Counted from the stretch's first letter, positions 44,150-56,385 are shown. The stretch: DNA of 64,000 nucleotides from Pyrrhosoma nymphula (GCA_963573305.1 OY754334.1:32419614-32483613); one strand, 5' to 3'. Translations and numbers: made by a program. Notes: generated by a model from the sequence alone, not told the origin.

Positions 44150-44539
44150 CCAGGATGGCATCATAAACACACTCTTGTACCACCGCATTAGATTCAAAGT
44201 GGAGGCTCGCGAACACGAGGTTCAGGGCGTTCCGAGCCCAGCGGGAGACTTTGAGTCACCTTCTCTCCGGCTGTAGTTATTACGCCAGGTCAGCGTATTT
44301 AACTTGGCACAACCCGGCCCTGTGGGTGTTACACTTTCAACGATGACACCATTATGGCATCGACAAAACACCTGTGCTGCCCTATGCCCCTGGAGATATT
44401 GAGTCCATCGTTGATAATGATAAATGCAGGATCTGGTGGAATCACTCCTTCTTCACCACCAACCAGTGGAGGCGACCAAGCCTGATATCGTTCTCCTTGA
44501 CCACCGAACACGCTCATGTTCGTGATTGAGTTTTAGGCT

Positions 44540-44815
44540 CCGGGTGAGATGAACATGGATGCGAAGGAGGAGGAAAAACGGATGAAATATCACAACCTGC
44601 CTCTTGAACTTCAGCAAATATACCCCGGGCACTCTGTGAAACTGGTAGTCCTCATTAATGGCGTGCTAGGTGGAGTTAAGGGCTCGATGCTGGATAACAT
44701 CAAGTCCATTCCGTCCTGCGTGGCACAGGCAGAACCACTAATTGCACGCATGCAGAGGGCCGTCATCCTGAGGTCACTTAATGTACTGCGTACGCATGAT
44801 CCAAACGCAGTGTAG
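44540..44815 (+). pseudogene. C-terminal remnant of the R2-like LINE endonuclease region
   Basis: The open frame from 44549 reads MNMDAKEEEKRMKYHNLPLE, LQQIYPGHSVKLVVLINGVL then GGVKGSM, and PLIARMQRAVILRSLNVLRT. In R2-like elements the restriction-like endonuclease is followed by a KxxKY...L..E segment, a VIPVVVGALG-like strand and a final helical ILR motif; the order here matches. It sits after the PDIVLLD motif at about 44480 in another frame. Confidence 0.55.
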
Positions 44816-45039
44816 CCACCCATCCGATGGGGGTCGGACGAGGCTGTGAATAAAGCCCAAACCCTCTCTAGTCTCCGGCTATTATGACTGCAATGAAACC
44901 TGATGCTTGCTGGGGACTCAGAGGGGCCTGCTACAACAGTAACAATAAATTTTATTGATCCCAGGATGTTATTTTTACATGTTTAGGATATGTCATATAT
45001 GTACATAAACATCTTAATTTGATACATAAACAATACATT

Positions 45040-45830
45040 GCATTAAATGGCTACAAATTCATTCACCGAATAGAAGGCCTTTGAAAGTAAATACTATTTT
45101 AAATTTTGCCTTAAACCCAGGGAGGTTTTGAGCACTTTTGATATCGGCAGGTATATGGTTATAAAATCTAGTATTATGTATGGATGGATTTAAAAATCAC
45201 TATGGGATTTCTTGCAAGTAAGGAGCAAAACAGGAACTGAATTACTTAAAATGAGTAGTTCATGAACGTGTATAGACAGATATAAGTTCAGGTGAGTACA
45301 TTTGCTACCAAGCTGCTTTGGCTTAGTCTTTTGCACAGAAAAAACTGCATTGTAAGTAATAAAAATATTCAACAAAGCTTTAAATTTAAGGTTTGTATTC
45401 TCTGCAGCAAAGATCTCCCAAGATTCCTGAACAAAGCTCACTGAAAATTGTACAAGTGATCATTCATTGCTGAATATTCGTTTTGAAATATGTATATGCA
45501 ATTTACTGAAACTAGGAGAGATTAGTGATGCAATGGTTACTTATAAACCAAAGTGATCAGATAGATTCATGATAAAATTTTCACAGTTAATACAAGAGGT
45601 ACATCAGAGACCATACAATCTATGAATGCTTGTGATGTTGTGGTTCCTTAGGTGGGCATAGAATTCACTTGTATTCCAAAAGTGGCTTGTAGGTTAACAA
45701 GATCCAGCTAAACTAAGTAGTGACTCTATGAGGAAGTTAATATTCAAGTCACATAATATAACAAGACCATCTATATTATAAGACGAAAAACAAGTGCACC
45801 ATGGGAAATTGTCATTGATGTTGCTCAGTG
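45040..45830 (-). mobile_element. APE-type LINE remnant with RT domain deleted
   Basis: On the minus strand the endonuclease end is readable (CDLNINFLIESLLSLAGS, later NLSDHFGL with the SDH motif). The EN-RT linker is at 45441-45190 (SFVQESWEIFAAENTNLKFK then ALLNIFITYN). After a gap with no RT the C-terminal tail follows: FITIYLPISKVLKTSLG, then KAFYSVNEFVAI. RT sequence is missing, so an internal deletion joined the ends. Confidence 0.5.
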
Positions 45831-47330
45831 GGGTCTGTAAATCAAGATTAAGGCAAATTTTTATATTAATGTGTCCAAAATGTGGAGAAAATATTCACAT
45901 AAACATTCCTGAGCATATTTTTAGGAATTTTCACTGGGCGACACTGAAACACTTGAACCCCCTCCACCCCATTAAAATTATCATTAGCTTTTGCTTTTTT
46001 CTCGGTATATTGGGTTTGGGATTACCTGTCACCCATGTACTCGGTGTTTAACGCTTCCTGACTTCAGTTTAACATGCGTAGACCTTGAATTTTTTCCTTT
46101 TTTGCCAGCACCAACGACTGTCATTGGGTGATAAAATCTTGGCACTACGCGACATTCGTGTTGCCTACTTTGTATGTTATTTTATGCACTGAAAAATTTA
46201 ATGGACCTAAGCAAATTTCTTTGGAAAAAAGGAATGATACTACCCCAGGTTAATACAAGAAGCAATTGAGATCACTAAGATGCCTAAGAACATAAATAGA
46301 GAAGACATACCCTCTCCAAAGTACTTGCAATAGAGTTCTCAGAGAAAGAGTCAACGAGAAAACAAGTTCGCGGGATACTCTACACTAATACAGCACAAAC
46401 ACAATCTGATACCTTTGACCTCTGGTTGGAACACCAGCAAAACTGTTGCCTACCAATATCAATGCGTACGGTGAAGACCCGAAAATAGAAGATTGTGGCA
46501 TTTTTCATACACCCCCACCCCTTTTTTTAAATTCCCCTCTTGGGACATGTTTCCCCTCTGTGGACTGTTTACCCTCCAGACTTAGCCGAAGGTCTTGCCC
46601 GAGGCGTGTCCGGCCATGCGTGCTAACAACATGGCGCCAACGATGGCCAAAATGCCTACAACTCCAAAATGCAGCGACTTCTGCTGCGCCTTTCCATTGC
46701 CAGGTCCTGCATCGTTTATATAATATAGCCCCTGAAGTGAGGAAGGATTCCAGAAATTCGGTCATTATGACAAAGGCTGTATTTCCGTTTCTGCGGCCGG
46801 AGTCAGAAAGCAGTTCCTGTTGCTCCAATACAAAACTTCCACCCCATCCATTACCCATCCCATTATTTCCTCCCCTCCAAGGCTACCAATCGCCTATATT
46901 CTAAGCTAACCCATTCCACCTCATCCTTGTCGACAAACCCCCTCCTCAGCTGACTCACTCCTGAGAACTCCCTCTTATGCAGTCGAGACGGCGACCGAGA
47001 AACATCGTTGTGTGAACCTGCTGATTTTCAGTCAATTGTACTTGGTGAGAAGCTCAACCTCTCGTACTTGTATAACTTATTCATATTTCTGAGTGGAAAC
47101 TCTCATCACCGTCGCATGGCACTCAATCTGTTGGTAATTTGGGTGTAAAATACATTGATAGTTCAGTTATTGATTGATAATACTTGTGTTTCGTTCAATT
47201 TCCTCATTTGTCTCACCCAAGCTTGGAAATAGTTTGTTTTTACGGGTGTTATCGACGAGAAAAACTAATTCCCTTCTCCCGATAGTGCTTCAAGATCCAC
47301 TGATCAATGCCATGTAAACCTTAGAACGTC
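45830..47330. other. No gene recognised
   Basis: Frames at 46446-46904 (plus) and 46858-46505 (minus) overlap on opposite strands, lack family features and have no splice context. I see no RNA gene or terminal repeat here. Confidence 0.45.
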
Positions 47331-47334
47331 TGTT

Positions 47335-47760
47335 GGTTTTCCATGTTACAAAAAAAGGACTTAATGCAAAAAATAAATCATATGACACAGCAAATTAGGG
47401 TATTTATATTTTCTGGGGTACTTAATTTGTCAATAGCATTTGATGATTTTTATAATAAATTTTGACAAAATATTTTATGCTTTTTAATGAATTAATTTTG
47501 GTATCCACCAATCATTAAAAGGCAAGGTTTTTGAGTACATTTTCTGAACTAGGGCCTTACATGCAAAGAACCCAAGTTTAATCCTCAAATGACTGCTATT
47601 GCTAAGAGGCATCAAATTGCTTTCATCCCTATGAATAAAACGAAACCTCTCCACATTATCACTCCTATAAGACAACTAACTCCTAATGAGCAGACTTTAA
47701 TGGAACCGCCTCTGACTCTCACATTCACTTAATACTCCTCCATAAAACCAGTTTTTTTTA
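47335..47760 (+). repeat. Third copy of the CBP 3'UTR end
   Basis: It aligns with 3477-3700 and 38200-38560: GTTTTCCATGTTA, GCATTTGATGATTTT, TATAATAAATTTTGACAAAA, AATTAATTTTGGT and TTGCTTTCATCC. The poly(A) signal AATAAA is at 47454-47459. It contains no coding sequence. It shows the ancestral site without the MITE present at 38548-38822. Confidence 0.75.
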
Positions 47761-48894
47761 AAAGACCAGTGCTTAGGTAGCATATTAAAAGGAGGATGAA
47801 AAATGAATAGAATTAAAGGCTGCTATATGACATGCTTTGGTACATTACATGTATCTTTATCACTTTGGTATCCACTCATAGGTACTGTAAACCAGGAATG
47901 TGAGCCGAAAAGGTACTTAACGTTTAGTGCCGGAGCAGGAAGGCACCCGAACTCTGAGCCTCTGCATTGATGGCGACCCAACCCTTCACCGTGGGTGGTT
48001 TATGGCACCAATTGACTAGTCACACTATATAGTTTCTAACTTCTTGGAGTTAAACGTAAATCACAAAATTATGTCAGTCTTTCTGTTGCACAAGTCACGC
48101 TGATGAAAATGGCTTTATAACTTCAGCTATAAGATAGATATTAACCACTTTCTGTGCTTTAGTAATTTAACGTATATTAAACTGGCTTGGCAACACCATA
48201 TGTGATGGGACAGAGATAATTTGTGAATTTTTAGGCCATATATCTTGAAATGAAAGACTGGTGAAGAGCCTAGTATGGAGCAGGTGATTCACCCTGGACT
48301 TGGAGGAAGTGGTGTACCTATATGGTTTCAGGCACCCCTGGCAAAATGGAAGGGGTGGCAACTGTTAAGGTTGCTTCTTGCATCCATGCAATAGTGACAT
48401 TAAATGAAAAAAGAATCTGATAGTCTTCAGTGGACTTTTGTGGTGCTTAGCAACTAAAACTATTTATGTTGTTATGTTGAGAGTTTTAATAAGAAGAGGA
48501 AAAATATACATTTTAAGTGTTCAGTTATAATGTTTCATTTGTGACTACAGACATTTAATTAGTTAGTTTATTGTGCATAAAACTGTTGTGTATAATGTGG
48601 TGACAACTATTATTTAAGAAGAATAAATAAGAAGACCAGTCCTGGCAGATTAGACTTGCTTACTTCTTATTCCACTGTTACGCACTCATCACAGCAACCT
48701 CCCTCGCCCCACTTTCATCTCATTCTCTATTTTCCTGCGATTGTTATTACATTATACTCTCCACATTTACAAATTGGGTATTTAGATGATATTGTTTATT
48801 TCAAAAATCACAGCACTGCCCCTGTGATGGCACCCCTGGTAGGGGCCACCCTTTATCTGCACTGCATAGAGGAAGGGGGATGAGATTAGAAAAA

Positions 48895-49010
48895 AATGCC
48901 ATTGAGATGTGGTTGCAGGGAAGAATGGAGATGCAATGGATGGAAAAGGAGACATGCTAGGTGCTTGTATTTGTGAGTGAGAAGAGGAAGCAGCTGCAAG
49001 AAATTAGGGA
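48895..49010 (+). mobile_element. RTE-like LINE C-terminal fragment
   Basis: The plus strand reads AIEMWLQGRMEMQWMEKETC then VLVFVSEKRKQLQEIRERC, parallel to the fragment at 17985-18230 and to RTE-type polyprotein tails. It is too short to class further. Confidence 0.45.
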
Positions 49011-50072
49011 AAGGTGTACATGCACTGGAGAGAGGGGATGCAGAAGGCAGTGATACAGGCAAGAATTCTGATGGGTTATCAGGGAAGTGGGAGAAACATA
49101 ATATGCAGGCGTAATGGATAGGAGTGGGATCTATGCACAGCTGAAGACACAAATAGTACATTCCTGCATTATGTGAAATATTAGTAGAAGTAAACTTGTC
49201 TCCACTTATAACTACCTCAATGGGTAGCTACCCTCTGATAATATAAATATGTACCATAAAATAAGAATAGATTACCACAATACCACGAAATTTTTATTTT
49301 TTCTAGCTTGACTCACATTTGCTTTCTGCTAACTTACCATTTTTTTAATCACCAGGACATTAAAACAGTCGACCTAATTAAATGAATTCTAAAATACAAG
49401 GTGGTGGAGTTATACTTTGGACTCAATATAACTCCTGTGTATCATGACAACTTTGTATCAAACAATTGGTTTCAGCTACAAGTAGGTCATTTACAAGACG
49501 AATTCATTGTATTTCAGAGACAAGGGGAAACATGAGGAGAGAATTGAGTAAATGGAAGATTAGTTATATTGGATAAGGTTTAGATTGAGAGATTAGATTT
49601 TCACTTACCAGCTCAATTAAAAAATACTGGCAAAGGGGATTCATCTTCTTCCATTGTTAATACAGCTACTGACACGTTCTCCTTTGGTGATAAACAAATA
49701 CAGTGAAACAAAATCGTTAAGTTGTAAATGGACTAGTACACATTTTATTTATCATTAGAGCTATTACATTTCTTTCCTAAATGCTCATGAACATGCTAGA
49801 GTAAAAATGAACGGTAACTTAACTACCGCCGAACATCTAACGAGAAAAAATCCGTGGAATGCAGTTTTCAGACACTATTTTGCCCAGTGGTCATGCCAGA
49901 GGAGCGATGTAAACATTTGAGATTTCCTTGTCATTTTGATGGCCCCTTCCTGGCTTCAATTTACATTCTTGAATTGTTGCAATACATAGGGAACTAAAGA
50001 AAAGAGGATTAGATAGTTTAGATACACCACATATTCTGATCTCACAAAAATAAATTTCAAAATGCTGAGTAC
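49011..50072. other. No gene recognised
   Basis: AT-rich sequence to the left of the divergent gene's first exon. Any further exons of that gene in this interval were not identified. Confidence 0.4.
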
Positions 50073-50193
50073 CGGCTCTTATCAGTCCTATTAAGAGAAA
50101 AAACGACGAAACATTCCCGAAAACAGCATCGCGAACCTTCTTCCTCTCCTCCAGGGAGTCGGAGTCATCATTCTGAGGTTGAATTCTGATCAT
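50073..50193 (-). CDS. First exon of a small gene divergent to TDRD3, possibly Tom5-like membrane protein
   Basis: The minus strand has an ATG at 50193 and 40 codons (MIRIQPQNDDSDSLEERKKV, then RDAVFGNVSSFFLLIGLIRA) before a possible GT donor (GCCG-GTACTC). The layout is a charged EERKK stretch followed by one hydrophobic segment of about 12 residues. It recalls small mitochondrial outer membrane proteins of the Tom5 type (EEMKRKM...NFLIYVALLRV), but similarity is weak and I rate that only as a possibility. The next exon was not found. Its ATG is 318 bp from the TDRD3 ATG, head to head, which supports a genuine gene start. Confidence 0.4.
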
Positions 50194-50510
50194 TGTGAAT
50201 CACGTAATTTCTTTATAAATGTTTTTAAAAATCTCTGAAATTCCTCACGCCACACATTAAAAGAGCGACCCGATGTCCCTCTGTCCGAGTCCCGATGTCC
50301 CTCTACTCGTCGCTACCTTCGAGGAGAGCCAGATTTCTTCAATGAATATTACAATGAGAAAAACGGACGTTAAAATAAAACAGAGAGAGATTTTCAACGT
50401 GTATCATTTCAATTGGCAATAAATTCAACAATTTGTTTTAAAATAATACATTTTTAGATCGGTAACATTTCGATACTTCTTTATCGACCCCATCAAGACA
50501 TTACGCAAAG
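50194..50510. promoter_or_regulatory. Probable bidirectional promoter between TDRD3 and the divergent small gene
   Basis: 317 bp lie between two opposite start codons. A directly repeated phrase CCCGATGTCCCTCT occurs twice at about 50271-50302. I assign no TATA box. The promoter role is inferred from the head-to-head arrangement. Confidence 0.45.
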
Positions 50511-53500
50511 ATGGCCGTGCTTGAAAAGTTGAAAGAACTCGGGTGGTAAGCTCGTAAATATTGTTAATATATAATTAATGCATAAGAGACCAACGTTTAA
50601 TTTGTTTGTGTATTTAATTCGTTTTAAGCTGTGATTAACCTTTAGTATTCTTTGTTGGTGTATCTGGACCGATTATGATTTGCTAAGGGGAGCTGAACTT
50701 ATTTTGAATAATACTGTCTTTATGTGCAGGTATATTTCACCTGAGGGACTTAAGCAACTAAATGGTAGCGAAAGTAATTGTGATACCAAAAGCCTTGCAC
50801 GCAAAGCACTTGATGTAAGCGAACTGCGGTTACATGTACCCATTGTTTTTATTTGAACGTTCGGTGAGGAGATTGTATTTACGATTGCTTTGGAACTTTA
50901 CCTGCAGGTAGACCTTAGAGAAATTGGTGTCGGATGCTTTCCCGATAACATCAACGATGGGAAACTGGAAAGTGTAAGTTGATTTTCTGCTAGCGAAGTT
51001 TTATTTCCTGCCTCTGTTCAGAAACGTGAACGAACGAAAGTGGAGCAGTACGTTTTTATGATTTGTTTGATAACAAATTCTATAGAACTCACAATCTACC
51101 CTATCATTAAATGTTAGACGAACTGTACTATCAACCCTCAAGTAGGGCTATTAAGTTTTACGCAAACCTCTGTGAAATGACCAGCCCAGGTGTTAATGCT
51201 ATCTACTTGTAGTAATTATTTCTGTTGTGTGCAAATGCTGCTATTTATTCTAGCTGATACCTCCACTCGATTATCATCCTAATTCCCTTTCTGAAAGTTA
51301 TTGCTATGTATTATTGAAGTACTGATTTATTTTATCATGTGCAATTATTACTTAAGTTACTGTGGGAGGCAAGGATATAGCCAATTAATCTGCCGCATTA
51401 TTTACGAACCCTGTTAATATTGACTTCTGTTTCCTCGCAGTGAGATGTTGACCTCAATTTTGTACAATTCGTAAATTTAAATTTTTCGTCTATACCCACC
51501 ACATTCTCCAAGAGAATGTGCAGTCATGATTTTATAGTTCTTAGCCATAGGAGGGCATGTACGATTGTGCATGATATCGGTTGGTGTATGTTGTTTACGG
51601 TGTTTTTATCCTCTTCCATCCCTTATGAAATGATTTAGGTTAAGCTAGAGTTTCGTACTAATATCATTGATTCAATATATTATTAGCATTATGGTTATGA
51701 AGTTGCCATGCATGTTCAGTTGTATTTTATCAGTTTCTTATAGTTAATTAAAATGTTCTTTATGGTCATTATTCGCAATCTAATGTTTGGCATTTGTCCG
51801 ACAGATATGTGGCAAGATGGTTGTTCAAGTACAAAAAGTCAGAAATGTGTCTGCTCCCAAAGCTAATGAAGAATCGCGAGGGGCACCTAGGATGCTGAAA
51901 TTCACCCTCTCTGATGGTCAGCTCACTTGCCAGGCCGTGGAGTTTGAGCATATTCAGTCGCTAAGGTACTTTTCCTTCAACTTTTTACTGAGGAGAAGTT
52001 GAAAGTCATGACTGGCCTCTGTGGTGGTAAGGTAGTCTTTGCCTGTTAATCATAAGTCTGTGGGCATGAATATACATATGGATGCTAAGCTCTTCCCGAG
52101 GGGGTGTTTCCAAACTTTCCGCACTCACCGAAAAATCAGGACCAATCAGATTATAATATTTCTTTGTAAATATTGCTTTGTTTAACATTGTTTTGCTAAA
52201 CGTTGAGTTTTTCAGGAACGAGTTGGCAAAATTAAACAAGGACACACTGTAGTGTGGAATTAGAAAAGGTTCTATTTTCCGTTCAGTCATTCATACATTC
52301 GCACAAGCGTTCGCACAATTTGCCACTTTACCCTTTACAATTTACCGATACATGCGTTCGCACGATACATTGTACCATGGATACTATATAATCTATCTAG
52401 TATTATAATCTATTTAGTATAATCTATCTTTATCTAGTATTCATGGATTGTACAAAAAATGTACTTTGTAAAACAATCATACAATTTCAGACAATCATAC
52501 AATTTCGATCTGGTTTTATGCAACAGATGGTGCAGATATGGCGAAAACTGTGGTGCCTGTGTTACGATTGAAAATAAAGTTGTTTATGAAAAGGATTGAC
52601 ACTTTCACGTCGAATAATATGAGTAACTATTACCCTGTGTATATAATCTTTAATGAGTAAACTCTTCTCGGTCTCTCCACCGGTTTAAACTATTCATAAT
52701 TCTCGACGTTTGGAGAGACGACTCATCACTCATTCTCAAGGCAAGAATTAATTACGTTGGGAATTATGAATAGTTTGAACCAGTGGAGAACCTGAGAAGA
52801 GTTAACTCAAAGTTGCTCAAATATTTATATAGTTATTTCGTCGTGTTTTTTGGTGTTCTGGTTTTTCAGTGTAATCGCATTCTTTGTGTTTGTCCTTTTC
52901 CCCCACAATTATGACTGCAGTCGCGCATTCAAGTAGAGTTCTTGATATCCTGTGTGATATAATAATAACTATTTTATTTCTGTTGGTGGTATTTGTATCG
53001 AAGCGTCCAGTCTGCGAATTCCTTAATTTCACCTGCTTTCCGCTCACCTTATACCACCTACTTCACATATATTGCTACGCTACATATGCACATTTATACT
53101 AACCTTTCATATTCTTCATAAAACCTTTTCTTTTTGTAAACTATTCACTTAAACCTGTGATGTGAATCTATTTCTGGATGCCATGTTGGAAATACTGAGC
53201 TTTTCCTCCTAGTTCCCCAAGATGGCGCAGCGGTCGAGCAGTTTCTTCTATTCACTATACCCACCACCCATGACTATTCCGGCCTTCAACTTAAACTAGC
53301 CGCGCTTTACGCTAATACGCTACAACTTTAACCAGACGACAACTACATCCCCCTCCAATCATCAACCCTCTCTGGGGATTTTTTTCTTTAAAAAAATATG
53401 CTACAACTTTGAAGAGACTATAACTACACCCCCCTCCAATCATCAACTCTCTTGGGGGATTTTGTTTGTAAATGGCCATTTCTCTTAACTTCCTTTACCT

Positions 53501-56385
53501 CATTTTCTCACTTTCCCCATTTTCCACCACTGAAAAATCTATTTCTCCGTATTCCCATTTGCTTAAAATTGCGTTTTTATTATTTTTTTACCTATAAATG
53601 CCTTTTTCCTATTCGAAAATAGCCATTTCCAGGCCGCGTACCGTCCCACCCTAGCACCCCTGTTTCACTCCATAGGCCCACGACCTTGTTGGGGGGGTAG
53701 GGTAAAGGAATATTGTAGACATGAAATTACTCAGTATCCCTCTAGCGAGACTTCCGAAAATCTCGGAATATGGTGTCAAAATATCACGAAAAATACGCAA
53801 ATTTTGTAATTTTCCCTTTATTTTCTCAAAAACTAAGACTCTCACGCCTTTTTTTCTAACATTTCTTAAATGCGCATTCCTTTCACTTTCCTTTCCCATT
53901 TATCTAATACCCCTTACTTTTCTACGATTCTCACAAAAAAAATTTCTCCCAGACTGGACCCTATGATTCATTTACTCTGTTGGTTAGCAAGTAACATAGA
54001 AATCGTCAATAAAATACATTAAAACACTGATACAAATACTAGGGAGGGAAATTTGGAGGGACCAAAGAAACGTGTGCCGTGTTCGGCTATACTACTTGAT
54101 AAGTAAAACCTCCCTATTACGAACCTCCATATTTCGAAAACTCCCCTATTACGAAGTCATGGTCCCGGGAAATTCCCATACTCAATGCATGCACAAAAAC
54201 CTCTCGTAACGAACCTCTATAATTACAAAACCTCCGTAGAACGAAGTCCGCACGTGGGACCAAACATGGAAGTTACCTCTTTTTAACAAATTTTGTTGCC
54301 AGAAATAATTTTTTCCTGCATTTATAGGTAATATTGCCATCGATATTGGAATAATGTTTGGCGTTTCTCTACACAGTGACAATGTTCGGGTGATTTTTTC
54401 TGTCAAAAATGTAGCTCTCATTGTCATTAGGGTCCCAATGAATAGCCTGAATGCAAAACCTGTACTCTTTTCTTCAGTTCTTAACTTTTCGAAGTGCAGC
54501 TTTATTAATAAGTTTCTGTTAAAACGTATTCGAAGAAATTTACTACATATTTACCACCGCAAGTTGTCATTCGCATTGCATCATAGAAGTTATCATTGCT
54601 GTCGAGCCCCTTACGGATCACTGAAGAGCGAATGTAACAAAAGCAGCGATGCCTGGATGATAGGTCTTGGCAGGATACTTCTTACACAATTTTTTTAAAC
54701 TTTTAATCTGAAAATCTTGTATGTTGTGGGGGGCGAGGGGGTTCAGAGATAATGTTACCAAAGCTTTGTTTTTCATGAGGTTCTCCTTTTGTAAGTTTTT
54801 GACTTATTGCCAGACGAAAAATCTTAGTTTATAGCACTACAAAAAGCATGTCATTTCCATCCCTATTCTTGGCGAAAAAATTATGCGACCCTGAGTTTGA
54901 GGCCTAGTGTATAGAGAATGCCGGGGCCGATTGTAATGAAACAAACGCTGACACGTATTCTGCATTACAGTAATCATTTTTATGTCGGTCAAAACTAGCT
55001 TGCAAAATTAATGTGAGTTGCATCAGAAAGCAACTCGAAATCTCGGCGGCCCCTGAGACTACGCAACCCGCATTAAACCTTCTTACTTACGAACCTCCGT
55101 ACAACTAAGTCATTTTTCCGGTCCCAGCGAATTTGTTATTGGGAGGTTTTACTGTTACACTGTCACCGCACACACAAAATAAACCTACAAAATGAGTCTA
55201 TCAAGAGTGGAGATCCAGCGAGAAAAACTTCAATGACTTGTCACACTAAAATCCAGAAGAGAAAAAAACGAAACGGTGCAAAGGTCGAACATAAAGGTAG
55301 AGAGAAGAGTCCAAGAGAGCTTTGTCTAAACCAGGAGAATAATCAGTAGGCAGATGGTCGAGTCGAGGTTCCGAATTTCAGGTGATCAGCTTTTCAAGGT
55401 GCCAGATATGTGAGTGAAACTTATTTTCATGAGTGAAACCAAGAACACTGTATATATGCAGTGTTCTTGAGTGAAACATAAACATGACAAACAAAACACT
55501 CGCAAATTCCGATCGATTTCTACCGCTAAATTGCATGGAAAATTGTGCGTTTGCACTCATCGTGTAAAGCGACATTCAGTCTGATTCAGTTGTTCGTACA
55601 ATATTTTCTTGCACACTTGACTGTACATGCGTTCGCATGATAGATTGAACAAATAAATGTACCGTGTAAAATGGCCTTCACAGAAGTACCTTCATGTAAT
55701 GGTAGCCATACTTCAGAAAAAAATCCTTAAGAATCGTGCCAAGCCTTCGTTTTCAAGGGAAACTTATGGCCCATAGCTCTTAGGTGGCCTTTATAGTCTT
55801 AATTTTAAAGATTTTAATAATTTGTTAAAATCCCTCTTGAAAAAGCTATCTTCTTACAGTCTTAATACTCCACCTGGAACCAAAGTGCTACTGAAAGGTG
55901 GAGTTATCCCCATGATGCACGGCCTCCTCCTGCTAAGACCACATCATCTCGAGGTACTTGGTGGTCAAGTTACAGCTCTAGTCGAAAAGTGGGAGTTGAA
56001 TAGGGTAAGTAATCTATTTTTTGTCCTTCACAATATAAAGGTATATATTGAATGATATGTATTTCTCTGGAGGCATTTATCTTAGAGTTATGTAAAAGTA
56101 CAATAATATCTAACAAGTTTTTAATAGGACAATATATCTAATTCTCCTGAAGGATGTATGTTGTTGTGTATACGTAAAGTGATTTGGGAATGAAAAAGAT
56201 TTGAGAGATGAAAGAAACCATGATTTTTTTGAACAAAATTTCCCCTGCTTATAGAAGCTTGATTGTAATTCCAGAGTTTAGCTAAGCATTCAAGAAACTG
56301 GGCTGGAGAAGAAGGTGCTGCTCCTCCATGGATACCTTTTGGGCAGAAAATTCTCAGGGCAAATCCTCAAGATAGAAACTTCAAG
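50511..56385 (+). CDS. TDRD3: Tudor domain-containing protein 3, N-terminal six exons, 3' partial
   Basis: Exons are 50511-50545, 50730-50814, 50908-50973, 51805-51965, 55860-56004 and 56275-56385, all with GT/AG borders and matching phases. They total 603 nt, 201 codons. The start MAVLEKLKELGWYISPEGLK matches the TDRD3 N-terminus, where a GWYLSDEGI phrase is conserved. The OB-fold (DUF1767/RMI1-like) follows: VDLREIGVGCFPDNINDGKL, QVQKVRNVSAPKANEESRGA then PRML, SLNTPPGTKVLLKGGV, and LGGQVTALVEKWELNRSLAK. It ends GAAPPWIPFGQKILRANPQD. In TDRD3 this region binds topoisomerase TOP3B; the UBA and Tudor domains follow and lie beyond the window. Intron 4 (3.9 kb) holds small repeats. The sequence after 56385 is intronic and full of transposons. 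Confidence 0.92.
52260..52580. repeat. MITE-like repeat with CATACATTCGCACAA/ATGCGTTCGCACGAT motifs
   Basis: Motifs TACATGCGTTCGCACGATAC and TTCGCACAATTTGCC recur at 55600-55680 and in variant form at 59700-59850. It lies in TDRD3 intron 4. The boundaries are not defined. Confidence 0.45.
52655..52810. repeat. Imperfect inverted repeat (fold-back), arms about 45 bp
   Basis: Left arm: ACTCTTCTCGGTCTCTCCAC then GGTTTAAACTATTCATAATT. The right arm carries AATTATGAATAGTTTGAACC then AGTGGAGAACCTGAGAAGAG. The loop contains CGACGTTTGGAGAGACGACT, a common arthropod repeat core. Confidence 0.75.
53319..53465. repeat. Two-unit tandem duplication of about 80 bp
   Basis: Both units begin GCTACAACTTT and contain CCCCCTCCAATCATCAA and GGGGATTTT. 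The second starts near 53400. It lies within TDRD3 intron 4. Confidence 0.8.
54104..55156. mobile_element. pogo/Tigger-like DNA transposon remnant
   Basis: The terminal sequences AGTAAAACCTCCCTATTACG at the left and TTATTGGGAGGTTTTACT at the right are inverted. Subterminal CGAACCTCC/TACGAA repeats occur on both sides. The interior has only broken frames. Family assignment rests on the termini. Confidence 0.5.

Larger units (their letters stand above)
40280..44820 (+). mobile_element. R2-like LINE with restriction-like endonuclease, decayed and interrupted
   Basis: Plus-strand fragments run N to C. At 40300-40690: EVERFWKDTDETSKPFNGYI, then the RT start LAPGMDAENNFWWTKFTSTH and PKKGDLSDRKN. 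At 42555-43450: RT core with SMAWVD, VFQGDSLNPLLFCISLLHMS, and ELSGKNKVLARNMFAVPSLL then YTFRCMKWN. At 44160-44815: a C-terminal endonuclease relic with KPDIVLLDHRTRS. The lack of an APE endonuclease and this C-terminal PD-D type motif place it with the R2/R4/NeSL group. It is interrupted at about 40690-42555 (including a SINE) and at 43854-44149. Confidence 0.75.

Noticed and set aside
46446..46904. 152-codon plus frame and a 117-codon minus frame
   Set aside because: They overlap on opposite strands, show no recognised motif or splice context, and were left as non-coding.
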